From a virus, in IMG/VR virus record IMGVR_UViG_3300030098_000632, positions 1,960 through 25,564 of that record: 23,605 nucleotides of DNA; one strand, 5' to 3'. Shown here one piece after another: positions 15,109 to 22,397 of this stretch; the stretch's first letter is position 1, and each line of letters starts with the position of its first letter. The notes beneath the pieces are model-generated. The model saw only the letters and a list, made by a program, of their open reading frames with translations, was not told the DNA's origin and searched no databases. The translations under genes were made by a program, and so were the position numbers.

Positions 15109-15718
15109 AGCAGATTTCGTATTATTCCCTTTTACACAAAACTATTTATGGTTTTATGAAAACCTAAATGCTTATGTAGATTTACCATCTTCTACTTTTT
15201 GGATTGTGTTAAAATTTACAGGAAGAAATAATAACTATCAGCGATCAATTATAGCACGACCTACAAATGCAGACTTTTCAAGCCCTGTATACGAAAGTAA
15301 TGATAGATATGTTAAATTTGGTTGTACTGTTTATATGCCTAAATGGACAGGCACACAAACTATGGATATATCAGGTAATAAATACACAGGTAATGTAGTA
15401 TTGCCTACAAAAGACATATACGACATTAAGGTTTATTACTCTACTTCGCTTGAAATAGATACTGATGATTCTGATGTAACTTTAATACCTGAAATAAAAC
15501 CTGTTTTACTTTGTACTGATGAGAATAGGGATATAGTCACAAACTCATCTAGTTGGGCAAGTTATTTAAATCCTGCTTTTGTTTCTTATAACCCTTATAC
15601 AACAAATGATTTGACTGAGGTTGAGATGACTACTTTAGGTAAACCTGCTTCAGCTTCAGTAGATAATAGAGATGCTCAATATGGCGTACAAACTTGGACT
15701 CCTAATTATACCAACTAA
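15101..15718 (+). CDS. Hypothetical probable virion protein
   Basis: A 205-residue protein rich in Tyr, Thr, Asn and Ser with alternating hydrophobic strands (FWIVLKFTGRNNNYQRSIIA, VKFGCTVYMPKW, IYDIKVYYS). There is no signal peptide, membrane helix or enzyme motif. The composition suits a beta-rich structural protein. It overlaps the 45-residue gene upstream and shares bases with the portal start (TAATG). A head-associated role is inferred from position only; I do not recognise the family. Confidence 0.6.
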   Translation: MYKADFVLFPFTQNYLWFYENLNAYVDLPSSTFWIVLKFTGRNNNYQRSIIARPTNADFSSPVYESNDRYVKFGCTVYMPKWTGTQTMDISGNKYTGNVVLPTKDIYDIKVYYSTSLEIDTDDSDVTLIPEIKPVLLCTDENRDIVTNSSSWASYLNPAFVSYNPYTTNDLTEVEMTTLGKPASASVDNRDAQYGVQTWTPNYTN

Positions 15719-17904
15719 TGAAAAAGAAAAATAACACAGAAATATCAGTAATACATTTAGCAGAGTTTAATCTACCTGCTGTTACTGAAACAGCAAGTAA
15801 AGATTGGATTCAATTCGGTACAGATAATATGTACCCTCAATATCTACTTGAATTATACAATGGTAGTAGTATCAACAATGCTATTATTAAAGGCGTTTCA
15901 GCTATGATTTATGGAGAGGGATTAGATGCTACTGATAAACAAGATAGTGAAGAACACAAAGCACAATGGCTAAGACTTACATCTTTACTTGGACATTCGC
16001 AAAAAGATTTATTAAAATGTTTAGCTTTTGATCTAAAATTATTTGGAATGTGTTATGTAAATGTAATATGGAACAAACCTAGAACTAAGATAGTAGAGAT
16101 GTATCACATACCTGCACAATATATAAGAAGTGGAAAAACTGATGGTTATGGTAGAGTAAATGAGTATTATTATTCAGCAGATTGGACAAATACTAGAAAG
16201 CACAAACCAAGAACATATAAAGCGTTTGATGAAAAGGACAGAACAAGTGCAAGTCAAGTATTGTGTATCAAAGATTATTCTCCTGGTAGTTATTATTATT
16301 CGCTACCTGACTATCAAGGCTCTACTTCTTACATTCAGTTAGATATGGAGATTGCTCAATTTCACTTATCTAATATAAAATCAGGTATGTTTCCTAGTAT
16401 GGCTGTAAACTTCGCTAACGGAGTACCTACAAGAGAGGAAAGAAGAACTATAGAAAGACAGATAAATTCTAAGTTTGGAGGATCAGGAAATGCAGGAAAG
16501 ATTCTTATAACTTTTAATGATGGTAAAGACACAGCTCCTGAGATAGTTCCTATCAATGCTAATGACAATTCTGATAGCTACCAATTCTTATCTACAGAAA
16601 CTACTAGAAAGGTTTTAACAGGACACAGAGTTACTAGCCCATTATTATTTGGAGTAAAAGGAGATGGTGGTGGCTTTGGTAATAATGCTGATGAGCTTAG
16701 AGATTCTTACAGTTTATTTAACAATACTGTCATTAAACCTTTCCAAAACACACTTTTAGAGGGCTTACAAGCTGTTTTTAGTATTTGTGATATAAACCTT
16801 GATTTATACTTTAAATCGCTTAAACCTGCTGATTTCATAGATATTGAAACAGTAGCTAAAGTAAGTGAAGATGAGCAAGAGAAAGAAGGAATAGATACAG
16901 AGGATAAGGGAGAGCCAATTAAAAAAGAATTTAAGTCTTTGGATGATATAGATAGAAAGCCAACAAAACAAATGATGAGAGAGGCTAAGAAAGGACTTGA
17001 ATTGCGAAAAGAGTATGGTAGAGGTGGTACTGAGGTTGGTGTAGCAAGAGCAAGGGATATAATGAACGGAAAAAATCTATCTATTAAAACTATTAAAAGA
17101 ATGTACTCTTTTTTTAGCAGACAGGAAGAATCAATAAAAAATGGAGAGGGTTTTAAAAAAGGAGATAAGGGTTATCCAAGTGCAGGTAAAATAGCTTGGT
17201 TACTTTGGGGAGGACAAGGAGGTTTTGATTGGGCTAAAAGAAAAGTTAAGGAAATAGAAAATGTAGAAGAATTAACAGAGCTTTCTGATGATCAATTTGA
17301 TATTATATTAAACAACTTAGAGGGAGAGCAAATAAATGAGGAAGAATGGGAAGTTGTAGATGAAAGAGAGCAGGGAACAGGAGATAGCTATGAAGAATGG
17401 GCAGATAGATTAATACAAAAAAGAGAGGACTTTGCAGTAAATGAAATTAAAAGTAATGAGGATAAATTTAGTTATTTAGACAAGTCTTATTATAGAGTAC
17501 GATTTAAGTATGCAGTAGGATCAAGAAAGCCTAAAAAGACAGGTAATAAGTCAAGACCATTTTGTGAGAATATGATGAGATTAAGCAGAGGAGGGTTTGT
17601 TTATAGAATAGAGGATATAGATATAGCAAGTAGAGATGGCGTAAATAGACAATTAGGGCATAAGGGTAGACCTTATGATTTATTTAAGTTTAAAGGTGGT
17701 GTTTATTGCAGACATAAATGGAATGAAGTATTATATAGACTTAAAAAAGGAACTGAGTTAAAAGATGGGCAAAGTTTAGATGATGATTACACAAAAGTAA
17801 GTAGCATACCTAAAAGCTATGTTAGAAAACCTAAAGGAATAGAAGATAGTAAAATAGCTCCTGTAAATATGCCGAATCAAGGACATTATCCAGGAGTAAA
17901 ATAA
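15718..17904 (+). CDS. Portal protein with two C-terminal extra domains
   Basis: A 728-residue protein in three parts. Residues 1-375 are a portal: an N-terminal wing, DLKLFGMCYVNVIWNK, then YHIPAQYIR, and ETTRKVLTGHRVTSPLLFGV in the crown/stem region, typical of phage portals. After an acidic linker, residues about 414-512 (DNA 16957-17253) form a separate domain with RKEYGRGGTEVGVARARD, RMYSFFSRQE and GKIAWLLWGGQGG, known to me as an accessory segment on some phage head proteins. Residues about 550-728 hold SRPFCENM, H648 and YCRHKW, with C616, C664 and H666 possibly binding a metal. Portals form the DNA channel at one head vertex. Most are 400-550 residues, so the extension is long. It is followed directly by a connector gene. 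Confidence 0.85.
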   Translation: MKKKNNTEISVIHLAEFNLPAVTETASKDWIQFGTDNMYPQYLLELYNGSSINNAIIKGVSAMIYGEGLDATDKQDSEEHKAQWLRLTSLLGHSQKDLLKCLAFDLKLFGMCYVNVIWNKPRTKIVEMYHIPAQYIRSGKTDGYGRVNEYYYSADWTNTRKHKPRTYKAFDEKDRTSASQVLCIKDYSPGSYYYSLPDYQGSTSYIQLDMEIAQFHLSNIKSGMFPSMAVNFANGVPTREERRTIERQINSKFGGSGNAGKILITFNDGKDTAPEIVPINANDNSDSYQFLSTETTRKVLTGHRVTSPLLFGVKGDGGGFGNNADELRDSYSLFNNTVIKPFQNTLLEGLQAVFSICDINLDLYFKSLKPADFIDIETVAKVSEDEQEKEGIDTEDKGEPIKKEFKSLDDIDRKPTKQMMREAKKGLELRKEYGRGGTEVGVARARDIMNGKNLSIKTIKRMYSFFSRQEESIKNGEGFKKGDKGYPSAGKIAWLLWGGQGGFDWAKRKVKEIENVEELTELSDDQFDIILNNLEGEQINEEEWEVVDEREQGTGDSYEEWADRLIQKREDFAVNEIKSNEDKFSYLDKSYYRVRFKYAVGSRKPKKTGNKSRPFCENMMRLSRGGFVYRIEDIDIASRDGVNRQLGHKGRPYDLFKFKGGVYCRHKWNEVLYRLKKGTELKDGQSLDDDYTKVSSIPKSYVRKPKGIEDSKIAPVNMPNQGHYPGVK

Positions 17905-17912
17905 ATTAAAAT

Positions 17913-18491
17913 ATGGCAATACAACACACATTATTTATAAGCACAGATAGAATCAAGAAAGACACAGCGTTGGGTGGTAGCGTTGATGACAACTTATTAC
18001 TACCTTATATACTAATGGCTCAGGATAGGTACATATTACCTGTGCTTGGAACTGATTTAAATGACAAATTAATATCTGATATACAAGGTAGTAGTTTATC
18101 AGGGGCATATTTAACACTTTTACAAACTTACATTCAACCGAGCCTTGTACAATATAGCTTCGCTACTGTACTACCATTCCTTAGACTAAGAATGGTAAAT
18201 AATTCTGTAGTAACAATGAATAGTGAGCAAGGCAGTAGCGTATCTCACGAAGAACTAAAGCCTTTAATTAATGCAAGTATGGATCAAGCTGAGTTCTACA
18301 GAGAACGCCTCATAGAATACATAAGAAACAATACAAGTAGTTTTCCTGAGTATAGTACAAATACAGGAGCTGATTTAACTCCTACTACTCAGAACTACTA
18401 TGCAGGTTTAAACCTTGATGTTGCTCCTGTAAGTAATAAAGTAAAATCATTTATACAAGGAGCAGATATAACAATAGTTGATATATGTTAA
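17913..18491 (+). CDS. Head-tail connector-like protein
   Basis: A 192-residue, mainly helical protein. The N-terminal segment (FISTDRIKKDTALGGSVDDN, then LLPYILMAQDRYILPVLGTDL) and the long helix with PSLVQYSFATVLPFLRLRM match a small family of Bacteroidota phage proteins I know as DUF6712-like, which resemble head-tail connectors. Residues 115-145 include a Q-AEFYRERLIEYI helix. Its place directly after the portal supports a connector or head-completion role in the neck. The C-terminal 40 residues look flexible. An alternative is another neck protein. Confidence 0.65.
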   Translation: MAIQHTLFISTDRIKKDTALGGSVDDNLLLPYILMAQDRYILPVLGTDLNDKLISDIQGSSLSGAYLTLLQTYIQPSLVQYSFATVLPFLRLRMVNNSVVTMNSEQGSSVSHEELKPLINASMDQAEFYRERLIEYIRNNTSSFPEYSTNTGADLTPTTQNYYAGLNLDVAPVSNKVKSFIQGADITIVDIC

Positions 18492-18598
18492 CAAAACAAA
18501 AGAAAAAACAAAGGAAAAATAACGAACAAAAACTAAAAAAATATTTAGATAGTTATGGCGAATCAAAAGTTAACCGACAAGTCAGCGTTAGGAAGTAA
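18485..18598 (+). CDS. Possible 37-residue basic peptide
   Basis: ATG 18485 overlaps the stop of the connector gene, and the frame ends with TAA at 18596-18598, inside the fibre gene. The peptide is very lysine- and glutamine-rich (MLTKQKKKQRKNNEQK at the start). It covers the 63-base gap between the two flanking genes, in the same overlapping style as the 58- and 45-residue genes. The composition could equally come from an A-rich non-coding spacer, so support is weak. Confidence 0.3.
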   Translation: MLTKQKKKQRKNNEQKLKKYLDSYGESKVNRQVSVRK

Positions 18599-19106
18599 TC
18601 TTGCATCAGGAGATTTCTTAATGGTGGTAGATGTGTCAGATACAAGTTCTTCCTCAGCAGGAACAAGTAAAAAGGTAAAATCACAACACATAATACAAAC
18701 AGACAAAATCTCTTTGTCTAATGCTCAGATTATTGCTTTAGATGACAATGGATCAGCAGGAGAATTTCAAACGCTTGTAGGAGCTCCTGGTAGTGGGAAA
18801 GGGATAATACCTATAAGCATAACTGCAGTATGTACTTATGCTACGGCACAAGATACATCTAATAAAAGTTTAATAATAGGCTATCAAAATAACCAAACTT
18901 CAAGATATTGGACAAAGTTTAGTAGGATAATGTCCTCAATAACATCAGGAGTAAATACTTATATACAGGCTACTCCTTTAGCTTCTGGTACAGGAGCATC
19001 TTCTGCCTCAATAGATAACCTACCTTTATATATATGGAGTGATGGTACTTTTAATGGCGGTTGGAGTGCTGATATTTATATAACATATCAAATAATAACT
19101 TTATAA
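18555..19106 (+). CDS. Putative fibre or virion surface protein
   Basis: A 183-residue protein. The N-terminal stretch (LTDKSALGSNLASGDFLMVV, then DVSDTSSSSAGTSKKV) is a pattern common at the start of tail-fibre-like proteins in marine phages, where it probably anchors the fibre to the virion. The C-terminal part is beta-rich and small-residue-rich (TSGVNTYIQATPLASGTGAS, LPLYIWSDGTFNGGWSADIY), fitting a compact receptor-binding or capping domain. No signal peptide is present, unlike the next two genes. It ends with TAATG shared with the following start. Whether it sits on the head or the tail cannot be told from sequence. Confidence 0.6.
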   Translation: MANQKLTDKSALGSNLASGDFLMVVDVSDTSSSSAGTSKKVKSQHIIQTDKISLSNAQIIALDDNGSAGEFQTLVGAPGSGKGIIPISITAVCTYATAQDTSNKSLIIGYQNNQTSRYWTKFSRIMSSITSGVNTYIQATPLASGTGASSASIDNLPLYIWSDGTFNGGWSADIYITYQIITL

Positions 19107-20137
19107 TGAAGATAAATCATACACATATATATTTTTTAATAATAGTTTTTATTCTAGGAGCAGGAACTTGTAAAGCTCAGTTCTTTAAATACGCTACTTT
19201 TTATTCATCAGGAAGTATTAATACAAGTATGGTAGAGGATCAAGATTACATAGCTGTTAATAAAGGTTATGAAGAAACAACACAAATCAATCCTTATGAC
19301 TACAACTTTACACTCGGAATCAGAAAAATTGCAAGATTCAATTATGAGCAAAAACTTACAACTTGGTATTATGGTAATGAAAAAAGCGTTGGAGATAATA
19401 CTACCATTGGTAATAATAATGGTTGGGAGTATTTGTTTAATTATTCTTTTATTCGTAATCGTAGTGAAACATACACTAATAGAGATTTTTGGCTCAGATA
19501 CTTAGGCAATAAATGTGTTACTAAAATACAAGCAAAAAATGATGAGAGTAGAGATTTAGAGTATATATCTTTTGACACAAGGTTTAGAGTGAATAAAGGA
19601 GCTTTTGATTTTACTATTGGAGCTGTTGGAAGAAACCACCCTGTCTATGGTATAACTCCTATTGAGGATTTTTGGGTAAGTGGAGAGAGTGCTTTTCAAG
19701 AATTAGCAGAAGATTTTGGCTATTCAACTCAATTTGTAATGGGTAGTCATCATTGGTTTAATGATGGAGAATTAATAGCAACTTCAAATGATGAGTTTTT
19801 TAAGCATTATTTTGGCTCTGCTATAGCTCAGTATAACCGAGAGCAATTAAGCTCATTAGGAAGCGTTACAGAGCTTTCTGTGGTTATTGGAACAGCTTAT
19901 TATTACTATAGTGATAAATATTGGATTCATTCCTGGCTAAATGTGATGCCTTTTCACTATGGCTTAGATGATTATTCTTACGATTATGAGGGCGTTTCTA
20001 CTGATGTTGATTTTGGATTGGTAGCAGGTTGGAGAATTACAAAGAATTTAGGTGTATTTGTAGAGGGAACTTATTTAGAGTATTGGGAAAAACCTATACA
20101 GGAGTTCAAATTTGGGTTTAATTATTTAATATTTTAG
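19106..20137 (+). CDS. Secreted outer-membrane beta-barrel-like protein
   Basis: A 343-residue protein with a clear signal peptide: basic MKINH, a hydrophobic core (IYFLIIVFILGAG) and likely cleavage near TCKAQ at about residue 25. The mature part is rich in aromatic residues and alternating strands (FNYEQKLTTWYYGN, YLFNYSFIRNR, DFTIGAVGRN, VGWRITKN-type turns). It ends in FKFGFNYLIF with a terminal phenylalanine, the hallmark by which outer-membrane barrels are recognised for insertion. I have met similar sequences in marine flavobacterial phages. Outer-membrane insertion in the infected host is inferred. Roles could be blocking superinfection, altering a receptor or aiding lysis. It begins a run of exported and lysis proteins and is coupled to the fibre gene by TAATG. 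Confidence 0.65.
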   Translation: MKINHTHIYFLIIVFILGAGTCKAQFFKYATFYSSGSINTSMVEDQDYIAVNKGYEETTQINPYDYNFTLGIRKIARFNYEQKLTTWYYGNEKSVGDNTTIGNNNGWEYLFNYSFIRNRSETYTNRDFWLRYLGNKCVTKIQAKNDESRDLEYISFDTRFRVNKGAFDFTIGAVGRNHPVYGITPIEDFWVSGESAFQELAEDFGYSTQFVMGSHHWFNDGELIATSNDEFFKHYFGSAIAQYNREQLSSLGSVTELSVVIGTAYYYYSDKYWIHSWLNVMPFHYGLDDYSYDYEGVSTDVDFGLVAGWRITKNLGVFVEGTYLEYWEKPIQEFKFGFNYLIF

Positions 20138-20138
20138 T

Positions 20139-20624
20139 ATGAGAAAATTATTTTTGTTATTTGTATTTATATGTAGTTATGGATTTAGTCAAACGAATTG
20201 TGAATTATGTGTTGAGCAAAACGGATTCTATTGTGGTAATGATGAAGCTAATTGGACTGTTTATTCTCCACTTGGCTGTGTACCTAATGGCTATAATAAT
20301 CTCTATTATCTTAACGATGGTTGGTTAGACTGTGTAGATGGATCAGATGAGGCAGATGCAGTACCCACAACTTTAGAAGATTGTGCTGTATATGACTATG
20401 TGCCTTGCGATACTGTATATGTAGAAATCCCTATTATAGACACTTTATATGTTACTGAATATATTGACTGTGCTACAGGATTACCTTGTGGAAATACAGG
20501 TATTTTAGAGCTACTGCAAAAAACGAAAAACGAAAATAAAATATATAATTTAAATGGAAAGGAGATATACAAAAGAGAAAATGTATATATAGAGAATGGA
20601 AAAATTAACTTTAAAATAAAATAA
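20139..20624 (+). CDS. Secreted cysteine-rich protein with LDL-receptor-A-like motif
   Basis: A 161-residue protein with a signal peptide (MRKLFLLFVFICSYGFSQ, cleavage near residue 18). Mature residues about 24-82 are cysteine-rich: FYC at 30-32, GCVPNG at 46-51 and NDGWLDCVDGSDE at 59-71. The last closely follows the calcium-binding core of LDL-receptor class A modules (CDGxxDCxDGSDE), except that the first cysteine is asparagine. Such modules bind calcium and usually other proteins. The C-terminus (IYNLNGKEIY, then VYIENGKINFKIK) is faintly like the C-terminal sorting signal of the Bacteroidota type IX secretion system, which is speculative. It lies between the beta-barrel and lysis genes, suggesting action in the host envelope or outside the cell. 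Confidence 0.6.
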   Translation: MRKLFLLFVFICSYGFSQTNCELCVEQNGFYCGNDEANWTVYSPLGCVPNGYNNLYYLNDGWLDCVDGSDEADAVPTTLEDCAVYDYVPCDTVYVEIPIIDTLYVTEYIDCATGLPCGNTGILELLQKTKNENKIYNLNGKEIYKRENVYIENGKINFKIK

Positions 20625-20627
20625 AAA

Positions 20628-20813
20628 ATGAAAGAATTAATCTTAAAATTTATTAAATCAAGAAAATTTTGGTATGGTTTTGTAACTGTTATGTTAATAT
20701 TATTTTCTGACAGTTTTGGAATTAGCGATACTAAAATGAATACTTTAGTAATCACTACAGTAGCACTAATTATTGGACAAGGTATTGCTGACAATAACTG
20801 TAAAAAGTGTTAA
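20628..20813 (+). CDS. Small two-helix membrane protein, putative holin
   Basis: A 61-residue protein with a basic N-terminus (MKELILKFIKSRK) and two hydrophobic segments, at about residues 14-31 (FWYGFVTVMLILFSDSFG) and 38-54 (NTLVITTVALIIGQGIAD), ending in a short NNCKKC tail. The size, two membrane helices and charged end match small phage holins, and the VALIIGQGIAD ending is common in such proteins. Holins open the inner membrane at lysis. A second holin-like gene (21945) lies nearby, so this one could instead be an antiholin or unrelated membrane protein. Confidence 0.55.
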   Translation: MKELILKFIKSRKFWYGFVTVMLILFSDSFGISDTKMNTLVITTVALIIGQGIADNNCKKC

Positions 20814-20816
20814 ACT

Positions 20817-21107
20817 ATGGCTACAGAGGTATCAGAAAATAGCAAGTTTATACTTTCCATAAAATCTATTGGAGCTATTATAGCAATAGTTGCGAGTTTT
20901 ATTGGTATGTATTATTCACTTAGTATGGAAATAGAAGCAGCAAAGGAACTACCTAAAGTAGAGATTCCTGATCCTGAAATAACAAGACAGGAATTAGATT
21001 TAAAATTGGAGCTTATCAGTACTACTGTGATGGGTAATGCAGAGAAATTAGATAAAATAGAAACGCAGGTTGAGAAGATAGAGGAGAGAGTATATGAACT
21101 TAAATGA
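20817..21107 (+). CDS. Membrane-anchored coiled-coil protein, possible spanin/holin partner
   Basis: A 96-residue protein with one membrane helix at about residues 16-35 (KSIGAIIAIVASFIGMYYS). After it come a proline-containing linker (KELPKVEIPDPE) and a charged coiled coil at about 58-95 (EKLDKIETQVEKIEERVYEL). This inner-membrane anchor plus periplasmic or cytoplasmic coiled coil is the layout of i-spanins, which help disrupt the outer membrane. No separate lipoprotein o-spanin was identified. Its place among lysis genes fits. The stop overlaps the start of the next gene, indicating coupling. Confidence 0.5.
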   Translation: MATEVSENSKFILSIKSIGAIIAIVASFIGMYYSLSMEIEAAKELPKVEIPDPEITRQELDLKLELISTTVMGNAEKLDKIETQVEKIEERVYELK

Positions 21108-21481
21108 GATACCTTTTTTACATATTATTGTGGGTAGTACCTATTCAATGTTTTAGCCAATCGCTTATTAACAAAGCTGAACTCAAAGAGGCTCAAATGT
21201 CCACAGAGCCTATAGTAGTTGAGTTTTGGGCAGATTGGAACGACAGTAACAAATGCTATTTCTTAAGCAGTCTTAAAGACTGTAGGAAGTACAGAGTATG
21301 TATAGAGGACAATCCTGACTTAGCAGAATCTTACAAGATTAAAGTATTACCCACGATAATAGTTTTCAACAAAACAGAAGAAATAAAACGATTTAAAGGT
21401 AATCTAATGTTTCAGTTAGATGTTGATAAACAAGAAATTCAAGCTGTAATAGACAGCATTATAATCTCTAAATTTAGATAA
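21104..21481 (+). CDS. Exported thioredoxin-fold protein lacking CXXC
   Basis: A 125-residue protein with a signal peptide (MRYLFYILLWVVPIQCFSQS, cleavage near residue 19) followed by a thioredoxin-like domain: IVVEFWADWNDSNKC at 37-51, a strand and VCIEDNPDLAESYKIKVLPT with the cis-proline P83, then IIVFNKTEEIKRFKG. In active thioredoxins WCxxC would follow FWAxW; here the positions are N46 and N49, so disulfide exchange by that motif is not possible. C51, C60 and C66 remain and could form other bonds. The product is likely periplasmic, perhaps a structural or binding version of the fold. It lies between the spanin-like gene and the endolysin. Confidence 0.7.
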   Translation: MRYLFYILLWVVPIQCFSQSLINKAELKEAQMSTEPIVVEFWADWNDSNKCYFLSSLKDCRKYRVCIEDNPDLAESYKIKVLPTIIVFNKTEEIKRFKGNLMFQLDVDKQEIQAVIDSIIISKFR

Positions 21482-21948
21482 TGATTTTATCAAAGAACTT
21501 TACACTACAAGAATTTACTAAAAGTGTAACAGCAATTAGAAATGATATAGACAATTCCCCAAACGCTGAACACATACGAAATATACAACTATTAGTTAAG
21601 TTCGTTCTACAGCCACTTAGAGAGGGTTTAAATAAACCAATTAGAATCACAAGTGGTTATCGTTCAGAAAGCCTAAATAAGCTCATAAAAGGCTCTAAAC
21701 GAAGCCAGCATTGTAAAGGACAGGCAGCAGATTTACAATTTAGAGTAGATGGGGTAATGGACAATAAGGCTATTTGGGATAAGGTTATAGAGTTAGGATT
21801 ACCATTTGACCAAATGATTAATGAGTTTGAGTTTAGTTGGATTCATATAAGTTATAACCACGAACACAACAGAAAGAGTTTGCTTGAAGCATATAAAGAA
21901 AACGGAAGAACAAAATATAAATACCATACAATAGAAAGAGGATTATGA
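21481..21948 (+). CDS. Peptidase M15 endolysin
   Basis: A 155-residue zinc peptidase of the M15A/VanY-like family that cuts peptide cross-links in peptidoglycan. The fold is marked by ITSGYRSESLNK (residues 56-67), then SQHCKGQAADL with zinc ligands H77 and D84, and WIHISY with H122 as the third ligand. It has no signal peptide, so release needs a holin, and two candidates flank it. There is no cell-wall-binding domain, as is usual for endolysins of Gram-negative hosts. It starts at the stop codon of the previous gene and overlaps the next by four bases. Confidence 0.88.
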   Translation: MILSKNFTLQEFTKSVTAIRNDIDNSPNAEHIRNIQLLVKFVLQPLREGLNKPIRITSGYRSESLNKLIKGSKRSQHCKGQAADLQFRVDGVMDNKAIWDKVIELGLPFDQMINEFEFSWIHISYNHEHNRKSLLEAYKENGRTKYKYHTIERGL

Positions 21949-22337
21949 AAATACTACAAACAATTTTTGGGGGTGGAGCAGATAAGCTAGTAGAATCTGT
22001 AGGGGGTGTATTAGACAATCTAAGCACATCTAAAGAAGAAAAATTAGAAGCTAAAAGAAAGATTAAAGAATTAATGGTAAATCATCAGGTAGAAGTAGAG
22101 AAGAATGTAAGCGAAAGATGGAAAGCAGATATGAACAGCGATAGTTGGTTGTCTAAAAATGTACGCCCACTTGTATTAGTATTTACTATTGCCTGTACTA
22201 TGCTACTTGTATTCATAGATAGTGGTAGCATTAAATTTCAAGTAGAGGAAAAATGGACAGATTTACTACAATTAGTTTTAATAACTATTATTGGAGCATA
22301 CTTTGGTGGTAGATCGGTGGAGAAACTTAAAAAATAA
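21945..22337 (+). CDS. 3TM-type holin
   Basis: A 130-residue protein with a glycine-rich amphipathic N-terminus (IFGGGADKLVESVGGVLDNL), a charged helical middle, then the family motif DSWLSKNVRPLVLVFT. Membrane helices lie at about 74-92 and 106-121 (LVLITIIGAYFGG), with a basic end. This matches the holin family of gene-transfer agents and related phages (GTA holin 3TM type). Holins form membrane holes that release the endolysin encoded directly upstream. Its overlap with the endolysin indicates one lysis transcript. Confidence 0.8.
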   Translation: MKILQTIFGGGADKLVESVGGVLDNLSTSKEEKLEAKRKIKELMVNHQVEVEKNVSERWKADMNSDSWLSKNVRPLVLVFTIACTMLLVFIDSGSIKFQVEEKWTDLLQLVLITIIGAYFGGRSVEKLKK

Positions 22338-22397
22338 ATTATCAAAAAAGACTATAGACTTAGATTAACTAAAACAGAACACGACTTAATACAGGAG

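Noticed and set aside
20396-20794. Antisense membrane-protein-like frame opposite the LDLa-like and small holin genes
   Set aside because: It spans two well-supported sense genes with signal or membrane features and has no promoter or context of its own.
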